NCBI RefSeq assembly: GCF_025907915.1
Contig: NZ_JAPAAF010000014.1
Span: 28,328-92,327, forward strand
DNA: 64,000 nt
Source of the DNA: Gaoshiqia sediminis
GTDB taxonomy: Bacteria; Bacteroidota; Bacteroidia; Bacteroidales; Prolixibacteraceae
Reading direction: 5' to 3'
Of the stretch, positions 38,512-47,335 are shown in pieces; position 1 is the stretch's first letter, and every line of letters begins with the position of its first letter. The position numbers and the translations under genes were made by a program. Under the pieces are notes generated by a model. It was not told the DNA's origin, searched no databases, and saw only the letters and a program-made list of their open reading frames with translations.

Positions 38512-40671
38512 ATGAATATGAAACATTTAAATAAGTTTTGGCTCGGTGCTTTTGCTTTATCCGTATTAGCATCTTGTGTAGATGACAGCAGGCTTGGCTT
38601 CGATGTGGAGAAGCCCGAAAGTCTTGCCAAGCTGGAATACCTGAATGATTACGATGTATTAAAATCCTACGTTGACCGCAGCGCCAACCCCGACTTTAAG
38701 TTGGGGGCTGGCGTGTCGGTTGATGAATTCAATAAGCAAGGATTGGTCTATAGCCACATCATGTCCAACTTCGATGAGGTGACGGCAGGTTGGGAAATGA
38801 AGCACGGCGGCATTGTGCAGAATGACGGAAGTTTAAACCTGGCACGGGTTTCGAACTTCATCACGACAGCTCAAGAAGCCGGAATCACCATCTACGGACA
38901 TACCCTGGCCTGGCATGCCAACCAGAATGCTGAATACCTGAACAGTATAATTGCTGATCGGGAAATTGAAATTGATCCGAGTGATGGTAACAACAGTTTA
39001 CATGCTACCACACCAAATGCGAATGCCAACGTTTGGGATTGGCAGCTTGAATACGTACTGCCTACTCCATTAACACAGGGAGTGGGATATACCTTAACAA
39101 TGCGTGCGAAAGCCTCAAGCCCAACTACGGTGGCCTTTTGGCGGACTGATGGTTCGTCAACCAATTATGGTCCGGACATAGCGTTTGGTGAAAGCTGGAG
39201 TGATGCTAGCGTAACATTTACACCGAGTATGAATGCTACCAAATTGCAATTTTGTTTCGGAAAATTTGCCGGTGATCTTTATTTTGATGACATGGTGCTT
39301 ACCGCGAGTGGTTCTGAAGAGAATTTAATTGAAAATGGAGCTTTCGATGAAGAAACGCTGAGCGGATGGCAAAAACCAAGTTGGCATGGGTACACCTTTT
39401 TGGTTGAACCTGTTGCCGCTGGACCGGCTAAATGGTGGACAAACCTGGTAACCAACAGCGATGTCGAAGGTGATGATGTTTCCAGCTTCTTCGCTACAGA
39501 GATAGCAGTTGGTCCAGATCCAGCTACAATTGGTGCTGAAGGTACAGGAGCCGATGGTGTGGGAAGAGCAATTGTTGTTCAATCGGGAGATAACCCCGTT
39601 AATGCATGGGATACCCAGTTCTTTGTAAAAGCACCCCAGCAACTGCTCGCAGGTCAGGCTTATCGGTTCAGCATGAAGGTTAAAGCGGATAAACCAGCAA
39701 CGATCGAGTCGCAAGCGCATAATAATCCGGGGGGCTATTTACACTGGTCTATGGTTGGTAGCCCGTCAGTGACTACCGAATGGCAGGAATATACCAATTC
39801 CGGAATCATTTCAGCCGAGCAGGCAGGCGCTAATGGCATGAACACCATCGCCTTTAATCTTGCCGTTTTTCCCGAAGCCAATACCTATTATTTTGATGAT
39901 ATCGTATGGGAGATCGAGGAGTCGGGAAATAAAAGACCATTGACACCCGAAGAAAAGGCAGATACCCTTTCCTGGGCATTGGAGAACTGGATTTCAGGAA
40001 CGCTGGAAATGACCAAAGAATACGTGAAAGCCTGGGATGTGGTGAACGAGCCCATGGATGATGGCAATCCGTATGAATTGAAAACAGGTGTTGGTAAAAC
40101 AGATATGGCTGCTGATGAATTCTACTGGCAGGATTACCTGGGCAAAGACTATGCGGTGATGGCTTTCAACCTGGCCCGCCAATATGGTAGCCCGGATGAT
40201 ATCCACTTCATCAACGACTACAACCTGGAATACAACATCGATAAATGTAAAGGTTTGATTCAGTATGTTGAATACATTGAAGCTGCAGGAGCACAGGTCG
40301 ATGGAATTGGTACGCAAATGCACATCAACGTCAATTCCGATAAGGACAAAATCGTTGAGATGTTCGAGCTGCTGGCGGCGACGGGCAAACTGATAAAAAT
40401 TTCAGAATTGGATATGGGCATTGATGGTAAAACGACCCTAGAAGCTACAGACGAAGACTATATTGCACAAGCTGAAATGTATCAGTTTGTTGTCGAAAAG
40501 TATTTCGAAATTATTCCTGCCAATCAGCGTTACGGCATTACCATTTGGAGTCCGACGGACAGCCCTGACGGCTCTTCGTGGAGACCTAATGAGCCGATCG
40601 GTTTGTGGACCGAAGATTATTATCGCAAAAGGGCTTATGCCGGTTTTGCCGATGGACTTTCAGGAAATTAA
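38512..40671 (+). CDS. xyn10A: GH10 endo-xylanase lipoprotein split by carbohydrate-binding modules
   Basis: A surface endo-beta-1,4-xylanase of 719 residues. The GH10 barrel is interrupted. Residues ~45-150 carry the first strands (FKLGAGVSVDEF, HTLAWHANQN), residues ~160-475 hold two CBM4-type beta-sandwich inserts (LYFDDMVLTAS and YYFDDIVWEIEES each end a module), and the barrel resumes with acid/base E513 in WDVVNEPMDD and nucleophile E632 in ISELDMGI. This is the organisation known for Xyn10A of gut Bacteroidota. The lipoprotein signal ends VLASC and is followed by VDDSR, fitting surface export. It is the last gene of the core operon; a terminator begins 26 bp after the stop. Confidence 0.95.
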   Translation: MNMKHLNKFWLGAFALSVLASCVDDSRLGFDVEKPESLAKLEYLNDYDVLKSYVDRSANPDFKLGAGVSVDEFNKQGLVYSHIMSNFDEVTAGWEMKHGGIVQNDGSLNLARVSNFITTAQEAGITIYGHTLAWHANQNAEYLNSIIADREIEIDPSDGNNSLHATTPNANANVWDWQLEYVLPTPLTQGVGYTLTMRAKASSPTTVAFWRTDGSSTNYGPDIAFGESWSDASVTFTPSMNATKLQFCFGKFAGDLYFDDMVLTASGSEENLIENGAFDEETLSGWQKPSWHGYTFLVEPVAAGPAKWWTNLVTNSDVEGDDVSSFFATEIAVGPDPATIGAEGTGADGVGRAIVVQSGDNPVNAWDTQFFVKAPQQLLAGQAYRFSMKVKADKPATIESQAHNNPGGYLHWSMVGSPSVTTEWQEYTNSGIISAEQAGANGMNTIAFNLAVFPEANTYYFDDIVWEIEESGNKRPLTPEEKADTLSWALENWISGTLEMTKEYVKAWDVVNEPMDDGNPYELKTGVGKTDMAADEFYWQDYLGKDYAVMAFNLARQYGSPDDIHFINDYNLEYNIDKCKGLIQYVEYIEAAGAQVDGIGTQMHINVNSDKDKIVEMFELLAATGKLIKISELDMGIDGKTTLEATDEDYIAQAEMYQFVVEKYFEIIPANQRYGITIWSPTDSPDGSSWRPNEPIGLWTEDYYRKRAYAGFADGLSGN

Positions 40672-40696
40672 CATGGCTTGATTTGAAATAGGTAAT

Positions 40697-40734
40697 GAAA
40701 GGGGCAGTCTGTAGTGGATTGCCTCTTTCTTTTT
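40697..40734 (+). terminator. Intrinsic terminator of the xus operon
   Basis: A 13-bp stem (GAAAGGGGCAGTC, 40697-40709, with GATTGCCTCTTTC, 40717-40729, including two G-T pairs), loop TGTAGTG, followed by five T. It ends the operon that starts at 25586. Confidence 0.85.
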
Positions 40735-40851
40735 CCGCCATGCTGCACCCAGCTTGACCGAAAATCACAACCCGCATAATTCCGACATAGCGTTGTTTGG
40801 TATTTCTGTTCCAACCCGCAACCTGAAACCTGAAACTGCGACCGAAGGGAG

Positions 40852-40868
40852 TCCCGATAGAATCGGGA
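40852..40868. repeat. Short perfect hairpin
   Basis: TCCCGAT-AGA-ATCGGGA, a 7-bp perfect stem in the 1.16-kb gene-free stretch. It is similar to the short hairpins clustered at 41438-41617. Confidence 0.5.
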
Positions 40869-40928
40869 AAACCCTGAAACCTCACGCCTGACAAGCCTTT
40901 CAGCCTGCCAAACCACGCCAGCTAACAC

Positions 40929-41190
40929 ACGGGAATCGCCTGCTAAAAGACGGAAATCACTTGCTAAAGCACGGAAATCGTTTGCTAAAAGACGGAAATC
41001 GTCTGCTAACACACGGAAATTATCTGCTAAAACACAGAAATCGCTTGCTAAAGGACGGAAATTGTCTGCTAAAGGACGGAAATCGTCTGCTAAAGGACGG
41101 AAATCGTCTGCTAAAACCCGGAAATTGTCTGCTAAAACACAGAAATCACTTGCTAAAGGACAGAAATCGTCTGCTAAAAGACGGACAAAG
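40929..41190. repeat. 21-bp tandem repeat array (12 units plus a partial)
   Basis: Twelve consecutive 21-bp units of the form ACGGAAATCGTCTGCTAAAAG, each with a few substitutions, then a partial unit from 41181. Because 21 is divisible by 3, several frames stay open on both strands (heptads such as LLKDGNR, SAKGRKS and LADDFR), but none has a plausible start region or downstream domain. I read it as a minisatellite in the intergenic region between the xus operon terminator and the GH30 promoter. The flanks 40735-40928 and 41191-41437 show no gene. Confidence 0.8.
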
Positions 41191-41437
41191 TTTGCGGAAT
41201 TTACCGAATGCCTTGCTATTGGTGCCCCACAACATGCGAAAAGAAGCCAGCTCCCGGCTAAGCGGGCCCACCCTCCGGCTAATGATCGGTTTAAGCCTCA
41301 CTTCAATATGGGAATGGATAACACAAAAAGTAAAATCCGGCTGATAAGCCAACGCATTAGATCATTTGGAAAGTCAGCCTGCTTTTTTGTGCTTGCTCAT
41401 CAATCTCAATTTTAAGGAACTGCTTAAATTCTGATTG

Positions 41438-41617
41438 AACCCACTTTGGGGTTCTCAAACATATTTGTTCGTATATCCCCGGTTCCACCGGAGCTTATTC
41501 ATATTGAAGTCCTTCGGACTTGTGCTTACTAAAAACCCAGAATGGGTTTAATTTGAATAACCGTGGGTGTTAACCCACGGGAAATGAGGGATGAAATACA
41601 ACAACCCTGTAAGGGTT
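41438..41617. repeat. Cluster of six short hairpins
   Basis: Six consecutive inverted repeats: AACCC/GGGTT type (41438-41453), CCGGT-tcc-ACCGG (41479-41491), AAGTCC-ttc-GGACTT (41507-41521), AAACCCA-gaa-TGGGTTT (41533-41549), CCGTGGGT-gtta-ACCCACGG (41561-41580) and AACCCT-gta-AGGGTT (41603-41617). The stems differ from each other, so this is not a tandem array. It resembles composite extragenic palindromes I recall from Bacteroidota genomes. Confidence 0.7.
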
Positions 41618-41693
41618 GAACAGGTATGCAATTGGAACAAACCGAATTTACACAGCCTCTAAGTCTGCCCGATGATGAATTGATCCCAATTGT

Positions 41694-41757
41694 ATCTTAA
41701 ATTGTAAATCAAATGTCTCAATTTTAAAAGAATTTGGATGTTGCAACTTTACTTTTG
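41694..41757 (+). promoter_or_regulatory. Direct-repeat operator plus -7 box for the GH30-CE15-GH115 operon
   Basis: Direct repeat ATCTTAAATT (41694-41703) and GTCTCAATTT (41715-41724), period 21 bp, with linker GTAAATCAAAT. A perfect -7 box TACTTTTG (41750-41757) starts 26 bp after the repeat. The ATG at 41837 follows 79 bp later. Layout is identical to 7916, 17218 and 25430. Confidence 0.7.
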
Positions 41758-41836
41758 ATAGTGGGGAATAGTAACCGTGTTTCCCGCATGGTAGCCAATG
41801 ACTTTTCAGAACCAATAAAATTCGAACCTAGACGAA

Positions 41837-43462
41837 ATGATTGACTCACAAAAATATTTGAAGTGGATAACCCTTGGAATCGTACTTTTCCTTGCCGCTT
41901 GCTCCAAAGATTCTGATGAACCGCTCGTTTTACCAGCATCGCTTTCCTTTGTCGAAAACACCTTGCCAACCGATGAGTTGTCGGTGGACGAAGGTACCGT
42001 GACTTTTGACGTGGAATGGGCACACACCAAATGGACCGTTAAAGCAGGCGATGCCGTCGCAGGACAAAAATTTATCACGAAACTTTCACCCGCTTTGGCC
42101 GGTTCAACCGAAGAAGCAAAAACCCGCTCAACGGTATCGCTTCGGTACTGGTCAAACACCACGCACACGGTTAATCGCCAAAAACTGATCCTCAGTTCAA
42201 CCACAGAAAACATAAGCGATACCATCATCATCAGCCAGGCCGCCAAACCGGTGCAACCAATCAAGGTCACCTTCGACCCAAATACCACTTATCAAACCAT
42301 ATCGGGCTTTGGTGGAGCCAACATGATTTGGGGAACCGATTACCTCACCGAAAGTGAATTGGATTTGGCTTTTGGCACGGGCGACACAGGCATGGGACTC
42401 TCCATTTACCGGGTTCGCCTGTCATCCAGTAAAAACGATTGGGAGGGCTTGGTCAATTCCGTCAAAGGGGCCAACCAACGTGGTGCGACCGTGCTGGCCA
42501 GTCCCTGGTCGCCTCCTGCTGAGTGGAAAAGCAACAACTCCACCAGTGGCGGTGGCTATTTGCTGCCTGAGCACTACGCCGATTTTGCCAATTACATCAA
42601 CGAGTTTATTCAGTTTATGGCCGACCGCGGGGCAACAGTCGATGTGGTCTCCATTCAGAATGAACCCGACTGGCAAGTAACTTATGAAGGTTGCGAATAC
42701 ACCTTCACCGAGATGTTCAATTTTGTGAAAAACCACGCCGGCACCATCCAGGGAGCCAAAGTGTTGGCGGCCGAGTCCCTGAACTCGAACCATGCTTATA
42801 CCGATCTGATGATGAATGATGCGCTTGCCAATGAGAATTTGGATATCGTTGGCGGCCATTTGTATGGATCGGGTTTGGCCAAATATCCCCTGGCCGAACA
42901 AAAAGGCAAGGAAATTTGGATGACCGAACACCTGCTCAACCTCAATAGCGGCAACAACCCGGCAAACTGGACTGAAAATACCGATGTGACGACAATCTGG
43001 AATGAAACCATGGAGATGGTCAAGGAGATTCAAACCTGCATGAGCTATAACTGGAACGCCTACATTTGGTGGTACATCCGCCGCTATTATTCCTTTTTGG
43101 GTGATGGGGAGCGTGGAACCAGCCGGGGACAGATTTTGAAAAGAGGCTATGCCATGTCTCAGTTTTCGAAGTTTATCAGGCCGGGATATGTTCGGATCAA
43201 GACGCAAATCGAAAATTCAACGACAGGACTGATGATTACCGCTTTTGAAGGCGAAAATGAAGTTGTCGCGGTCATTGTTAATCCAAACAGTTCAGCGGTT
43301 CCCGGGGTCACGCTGCAGGCTCCTTCAACCGGAGCATCGGCGGTGGCTTACACAACGTCCGAATTTGTAAACCGGAAAATGGAACCGCTCACCGCGGAGA
43401 ATGATCGATTTTTGTTGGAGGTTCCGGCCAACAGCGTAACAACAGTGGTAATCAGTAATTAG
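41837..43462 (+). CDS. GH30 glucuronoxylanase lipoprotein (GH30_8-like) with BACON domain
   Basis: An endo-xylanase that likely cuts next to glucuronic acid-substituted xylose. It is a lipoprotein (signal ending LFLAAC, then SKDSDE, acidic, fitting surface display). Residues ~35-135 are a BACON-type domain (RSTVSLRYWSNTTH; SDTIIISQA). The GH30 domain follows with acid/base E276 in SIQNEPDW and nucleophile E364 in IWMTEHLL. The motif WWYIRRYYSF and the ending KRGYAMSQFSKFIRPGYVRI resemble GH30 subfamily 8, where the Arg of YIRR contacts the glucuronic acid carboxylate (known for EcXynA). It is first in an operon containing CE15 and GH115, both glucuronic acid-specific. Confidence 0.92.
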   Translation: MIDSQKYLKWITLGIVLFLAACSKDSDEPLVLPASLSFVENTLPTDELSVDEGTVTFDVEWAHTKWTVKAGDAVAGQKFITKLSPALAGSTEEAKTRSTVSLRYWSNTTHTVNRQKLILSSTTENISDTIIISQAAKPVQPIKVTFDPNTTYQTISGFGGANMIWGTDYLTESELDLAFGTGDTGMGLSIYRVRLSSSKNDWEGLVNSVKGANQRGATVLASPWSPPAEWKSNNSTSGGGYLLPEHYADFANYINEFIQFMADRGATVDVVSIQNEPDWQVTYEGCEYTFTEMFNFVKNHAGTIQGAKVLAAESLNSNHAYTDLMMNDALANENLDIVGGHLYGSGLAKYPLAEQKGKEIWMTEHLLNLNSGNNPANWTENTDVTTIWNETMEMVKEIQTCMSYNWNAYIWWYIRRYYSFLGDGERGTSRGQILKRGYAMSQFSKFIRPGYVRIKTQIENSTTGLMITAFEGENEVVAVIVNPNSSAVPGVTLQAPSTGASAVAYTTSEFVNRKMEPLTAENDRFLLEVPANSVTTVVISN

Positions 43463-43517
43463 AATTTATTCAGATGAACTTGATCAAAAAGAAATGAAAG
43501 CCGGAGGGAAAATAACA

Positions 43518-44741
43518 ATGAAGCTGATCTTATTGCTAATGACGGCCGCCTTGGGGCTGACTTCATTTGCCCAGGAAATTCCGCTGGTTTATGCGGTTGA
43601 AAATACGGGTGCTGCCTTTCCGGCACCGGTGTTGCCCGACACCAGCCAGCTGCCGGTCATCGAGCCGCTGACTGATCCTTTTGCCTGGTCTGATGGTAGC
43701 GGACGATCGACTGAGTTTGCAGACTGGGCGCGCCGCCGCGCTGAAATTGGCGCTGAAGTTCAGTATTTTGAGATCGGCCCCAAACCCGCTCGCCCGGATG
43801 ATCTGACCGCCAGCTTTTCTGCTCAGGATAGTTTGCTTACTGTGATTATTATCGAAAATAAAGATACACTCACCCTGACTTCGAAAGTGATCCTTCCGTC
43901 CGGCAACGGACCTTTCCCGGCGGTAATCGGTGTTGGCTGGCCTTCGGGCAGTCTCCCTCCGGGTATTTTTTCCAGCCGCGAGATTGTCCAGATCGCTTTC
44001 AACTTCAACCAGGTGATGGCTCACCAGCAAAAGCGGGGCAGCGAGCCAATCAACAAACTGTATCCCGATCTTTCGTACATGGGTGCCTACAGTGCCTGGT
44101 CGTGGGGCGTCAGCCGTTTGATTGACGGATTGGAACTGGTTCAGGATGAGCTCCCGGTTGACTTGAAACGCCTGGCCATTACCGGTTGCTCTTTTGCTGG
44201 AAAAATGGCCCTTTATGCTGCTGCCTTTGATGAACGAATTGCCTTGACCATCGCCCAGGAGTCGGGTGGGGGCGGCGCTGCCGCCTGGCGTGTTTCGGAA
44301 ACACTGGGAAATGTGGAAACCCTGGGCCGAACCAGCCATGTGTGGTTTATGGAAAGCATGTTTCAGTTTAGCAGGGCCGTATCAAAACTTCCCTTCGATC
44401 ATCACGAACTAATGGCCATGGTGGCACCACGCGCCTTGCTGGTTCTTGGAAACCCCGATTATGAATGGCTGGCCGATGAGTCGGGCTATGTTTCGTGCCA
44501 GGCAGCCAAAAGGGTGTGGGAAACTTTTGGAATTGCCGACCGCTTTGGCTTTTCCATTGTTGGCAATCATGGACACTGCCAGTTGCCGGAGGTTCAGCGT
44601 CCCGAAGTGGAAGCATTTGTTGACAAGTTTCTGCTGGGCGACACTTCGGCCAACACGAGGGTTGAGGTTCATCCGTTTGGTGAGCTTGATTATGCCCGCT
44701 GGACTGACTGGTGGGGAACAGGAGAGCCTGTTTTAAAATGA
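43518..44741 (+). CDS. CE15 glucuronoyl esterase
   Basis: Cleaves ester bonds between lignin alcohols and the 4-O-methyl-glucuronic acid of xylan. I chose ATG 43518: it starts signal peptide MKLILLLMTAALGLTSFAQ and has GGAGGG about 9 bp upstream, an uncommon Shine-Dalgarno site here; ATG 43494 would add eight residues. The 407-residue protein shows S225 in TGCSFAGKMAL, E248 in AQESGGGGAAAWR and H351/H353 in GNHGHCQLP, the CE15 layout. The residue after the nucleophile is Phe, where many characterised CE15 enzymes have Arg (GCSRxGK). It lies between GH30 and GH115, supporting a role at lignin-linked glucuronoxylan. Confidence 0.92.
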   Translation: MKLILLLMTAALGLTSFAQEIPLVYAVENTGAAFPAPVLPDTSQLPVIEPLTDPFAWSDGSGRSTEFADWARRRAEIGAEVQYFEIGPKPARPDDLTASFSAQDSLLTVIIIENKDTLTLTSKVILPSGNGPFPAVIGVGWPSGSLPPGIFSSREIVQIAFNFNQVMAHQQKRGSEPINKLYPDLSYMGAYSAWSWGVSRLIDGLELVQDELPVDLKRLAITGCSFAGKMALYAAAFDERIALTIAQESGGGGAAAWRVSETLGNVETLGRTSHVWFMESMFQFSRAVSKLPFDHHELMAMVAPRALLVLGNPDYEWLADESGYVSCQAAKRVWETFGIADRFGFSIVGNHGHCQLPEVQRPEVEAFVDKFLLGDTSANTRVEVHPFGELDYARWTDWWGTGEPVLK

Positions 44742-44782
44742 CGGAATAGTGTTTTTTTAGAGATTAGAAATAAACCCAAAAT

Positions 44783-47332
44783 ATGAAGACGTTGATTTTT
44801 AAATTCAGACCAAGAAAAGTTTTACTGCCTGTGTTGGCATCTGTTTTTGTGTTCTTGCCAATGGTCACGATGGCTCAACATGGCCAGAGCTACCTTGTGA
44901 ATGAAAAAGAAGCTGGTAGTTTTGGTTTGTATGAAAATACTCAGACAGCGCCTATTCTGATTGACGCCGGTGATTATCCCGGAATTGCCTCCGTGGCCGG
45001 CTGGTTTTCCAGCGATATTGAAATGGTTACAGGGCAGTCGGCAAAAATTTATCAGTCGGAACTACCCGAATCCAGCCAGCTTATTTTGGTGGGTACCTTG
45101 GGCAAAAATCAGTGGATTGACCAATTGGTGGCTGAAGGAAGGCTGGATGTGTCGGACATGGAAGGCCAATGGGAGAAAAGTCTCACCCAGGTTGTTGACC
45201 ATCCTTTCCCCGGAGTCGAGAAAGCACTGGTTTTGGCCGGAAGCGATAAGCGGGGAACCATTTATGCCATGCTGAATTTATCACGCGAAATGGGTGTTTC
45301 GCCTTGGTACTGGTGGGCCGACGTTCCGGTTACACAACAGGAATCCGTGTACGTTAGGGCGGGCCGTTTTGTAACTGATAGTCCGAAAGTGAAATACCGA
45401 GGAATCTTTCTGAATGACGAAGAACCTGCTTTAGGTGGCTGGGTGCGCGAAACCTTTGGCGGATTCAACCACAAGTTCTACGAAAAGGTGTTCGAACTGA
45501 TTCTTCGGCAAGGTGGAAACTTTCTGTGGCCGGCCATGTGGGGCAAAGCTTTTTACGACGATGATCCGGAGAACGGGCGCCTGGCCAATGAACTGGGCAT
45601 TGTGGTGAGCACATCGCACCACGAGCCGTTGGGAAAAGCCCATGTAGAGTGGGACCGCTACGGATCGGGAGCCTGGGACTACAGCAAAAATTCCAAGGTG
45701 CTGACCGACTTTTGGACCACGGGTATGGAGCGCATGAAAGACTATGAAACGGTGGTCACCGTTGGGATGCGCGGCGATGGCGACGAAGCCATGAGCGAGG
45801 GAACCAACATTGCCTTGCTGGAAAAGATTGTTCGCGACCAACGCAAAATCATCAGCAAAGTGACCGGTAAAAAGGCGGAAGAAACACCCCAGGTTTGGGC
45901 GCTCTACAAGGAAGTGCAAGACTACTACGACAAAGGTATGCGCGTGCCCGATGATGTCACCCTGCTGCTGTGCGACGACAACTGGGGCAATGTGCGCAAG
46001 TTGCCCGATTTGAATGCCCCGCCCCATAAAGGTGGCTTTGGAATGTACTATCATTTTGATTACGTGGGTGGTCCCCGAAATTACAAATGGATCAACGTCA
46101 GTCAAATCCAGCGGATATGGGAGCAAATGAACCTGACCTACAGTCATGGTGTTGACCGGATTTGGGTAGTGAACGTGGGCGACCTGAAACCGATGGAATA
46201 TCCTATCAGCTTTTTTCTGGATATGGCTTGGGACCCGACCCGGTTCAATGCGCAAAACCTGTTGCAACATACCGAAGATTGGTGCGCCGAGCAATTTGGG
46301 GATAAATATGCCAAAGAAGCGGCCCGTATCATCAACCAGTACACCAAATTCAACCACAGGGTAACGCCCGAATTGCTGAATGCCAAAACCTACAGCCTGG
46401 AAAACTACAACGAGTTTGAGCGGGTACGCAACGACTATCGCGACCTGACGTTGGATGCTTTGCGTTTGTACAACCTGATTCCAAATAAATACAAGGATGC
46501 GTTCGACCAGTTGGTGCTTTTTCCAACCAATGCCAGTTCGAACTTGTATGAAATGTATTATGCTGTGGCAAAAAACCATCAACTGGCCGAAGAGAATAAC
46601 CCGGAAGCAAATCAGTGGGCTGATGTGGTGAAGGAGTGCTACGACCGCGACTCTTTGCTGTCGGTTCATTACAACCGCCAGATAGCCGGTGGGAAATGGA
46701 ATCATACGATGGATCAAATTCGTATCGGTTACACTTACTGGCAAGAGCCCCGGCAACGAAAAATGCCCGAGGTAAAATGGGTGAAGGTCCCGGAAGTAAC
46801 AAATGAGGATCTGGCTTTTCAGGAAGCCGATGGTTACGTATCCATTGAGGCCGAAAACTATCAAATGGCCCGTGGAACTGACAAAATCCGTTGGGAAGTC
46901 ATTCCGGATTTGGGTAAAACCCTTTCGGGTGTGACTACTTTCCCGCAAAATGAGTATCCGGAAGAGAACGAGCAGGTTTACCTGGAGTATGCTGTTGATT
47001 TTGAATCGACCGGGGAATTTGAGGTGCATGTGTTGGTTTCGACTACGCTAAATTTCAACGCCAACAAAGGCTTGCGGTATGCTATTTCGTTTGATGGAGC
47101 AGAAGAACAGCTTGTTAACATCAATGGAGCGTATCGGGGCGAGTTGGGCGAATGGCAGGCTACACGCATTAACCAAACTTCAACCAAACACCAGGTTGAC
47201 AGGGCCGGATTGCAGCGTTTGCGTATTCGTGTACTGGAACCCGGTATTGTGCTGCAAAAAATAATGATTGACACCGGAGGTTTAAAACCCAGTTATTTGG
47301 GGGCGCCTCAGAGTAAACTAATAAAACTATAA
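44783..47332 (+). CDS. GH115 xylan alpha-1,2-glucuronidase (second copy)
   Basis: An 849-residue exported GH115 (basic N-terminus then VLLPVLASVFVFLPMVTMAQ). It shares all main blocks with the copy at 1664: KYRGIFLNDEEP, GGNFLWPAMWGKAF, TVGMRGDGDEAMSEG, LLCDDNWGNVRKLP and YHFDYVGGPRNYKW, plus the C-terminal beta domain (DGYVSIEAENYQM). The two copies are clearly paralogous but well diverged, so they may prefer different substitution patterns (inference). It is followed by the acetylesterase gene after only 3 bp, which indicates a tight operon. Confidence 0.95.
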   Translation: MKTLIFKFRPRKVLLPVLASVFVFLPMVTMAQHGQSYLVNEKEAGSFGLYENTQTAPILIDAGDYPGIASVAGWFSSDIEMVTGQSAKIYQSELPESSQLILVGTLGKNQWIDQLVAEGRLDVSDMEGQWEKSLTQVVDHPFPGVEKALVLAGSDKRGTIYAMLNLSREMGVSPWYWWADVPVTQQESVYVRAGRFVTDSPKVKYRGIFLNDEEPALGGWVRETFGGFNHKFYEKVFELILRQGGNFLWPAMWGKAFYDDDPENGRLANELGIVVSTSHHEPLGKAHVEWDRYGSGAWDYSKNSKVLTDFWTTGMERMKDYETVVTVGMRGDGDEAMSEGTNIALLEKIVRDQRKIISKVTGKKAEETPQVWALYKEVQDYYDKGMRVPDDVTLLLCDDNWGNVRKLPDLNAPPHKGGFGMYYHFDYVGGPRNYKWINVSQIQRIWEQMNLTYSHGVDRIWVVNVGDLKPMEYPISFFLDMAWDPTRFNAQNLLQHTEDWCAEQFGDKYAKEAARIINQYTKFNHRVTPELLNAKTYSLENYNEFERVRNDYRDLTLDALRLYNLIPNKYKDAFDQLVLFPTNASSNLYEMYYAVAKNHQLAEENNPEANQWADVVKECYDRDSLLSVHYNRQIAGGKWNHTMDQIRIGYTYWQEPRQRKMPEVKWVKVPEVTNEDLAFQEADGYVSIEAENYQMARGTDKIRWEVIPDLGKTLSGVTTFPQNEYPEENEQVYLEYAVDFESTGEFEVHVLVSTTLNFNANKGLRYAISFDGAEEQLVNINGAYRGELGEWQATRINQTSTKHQVDRAGLQRLRIRVLEPGIVLQKIMIDTGGLKPSYLGAPQSKLIKL

Positions 47333-47335
47333 CAA

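Noticed and set aside
40929..41190. Possible CRISPR array
   Set aside because: Units are contiguous with no unique spacers and no cas genes are present.
40961..41415. Open frames through the 21-bp repeats that could be read as repeat proteins
   Set aside because: They are open only because the repeat length is a multiple of three. No start signal or non-repeat domain accompanies them.
45431..47029. Long minus-strand open frame (532 codons) opposite GH115
   Set aside because: Antisense shadow of the GH115 gene with low-complexity composition and no start context. Similar long shadows opposite the GH67, GH97 and first GH115 genes were also dismissed.
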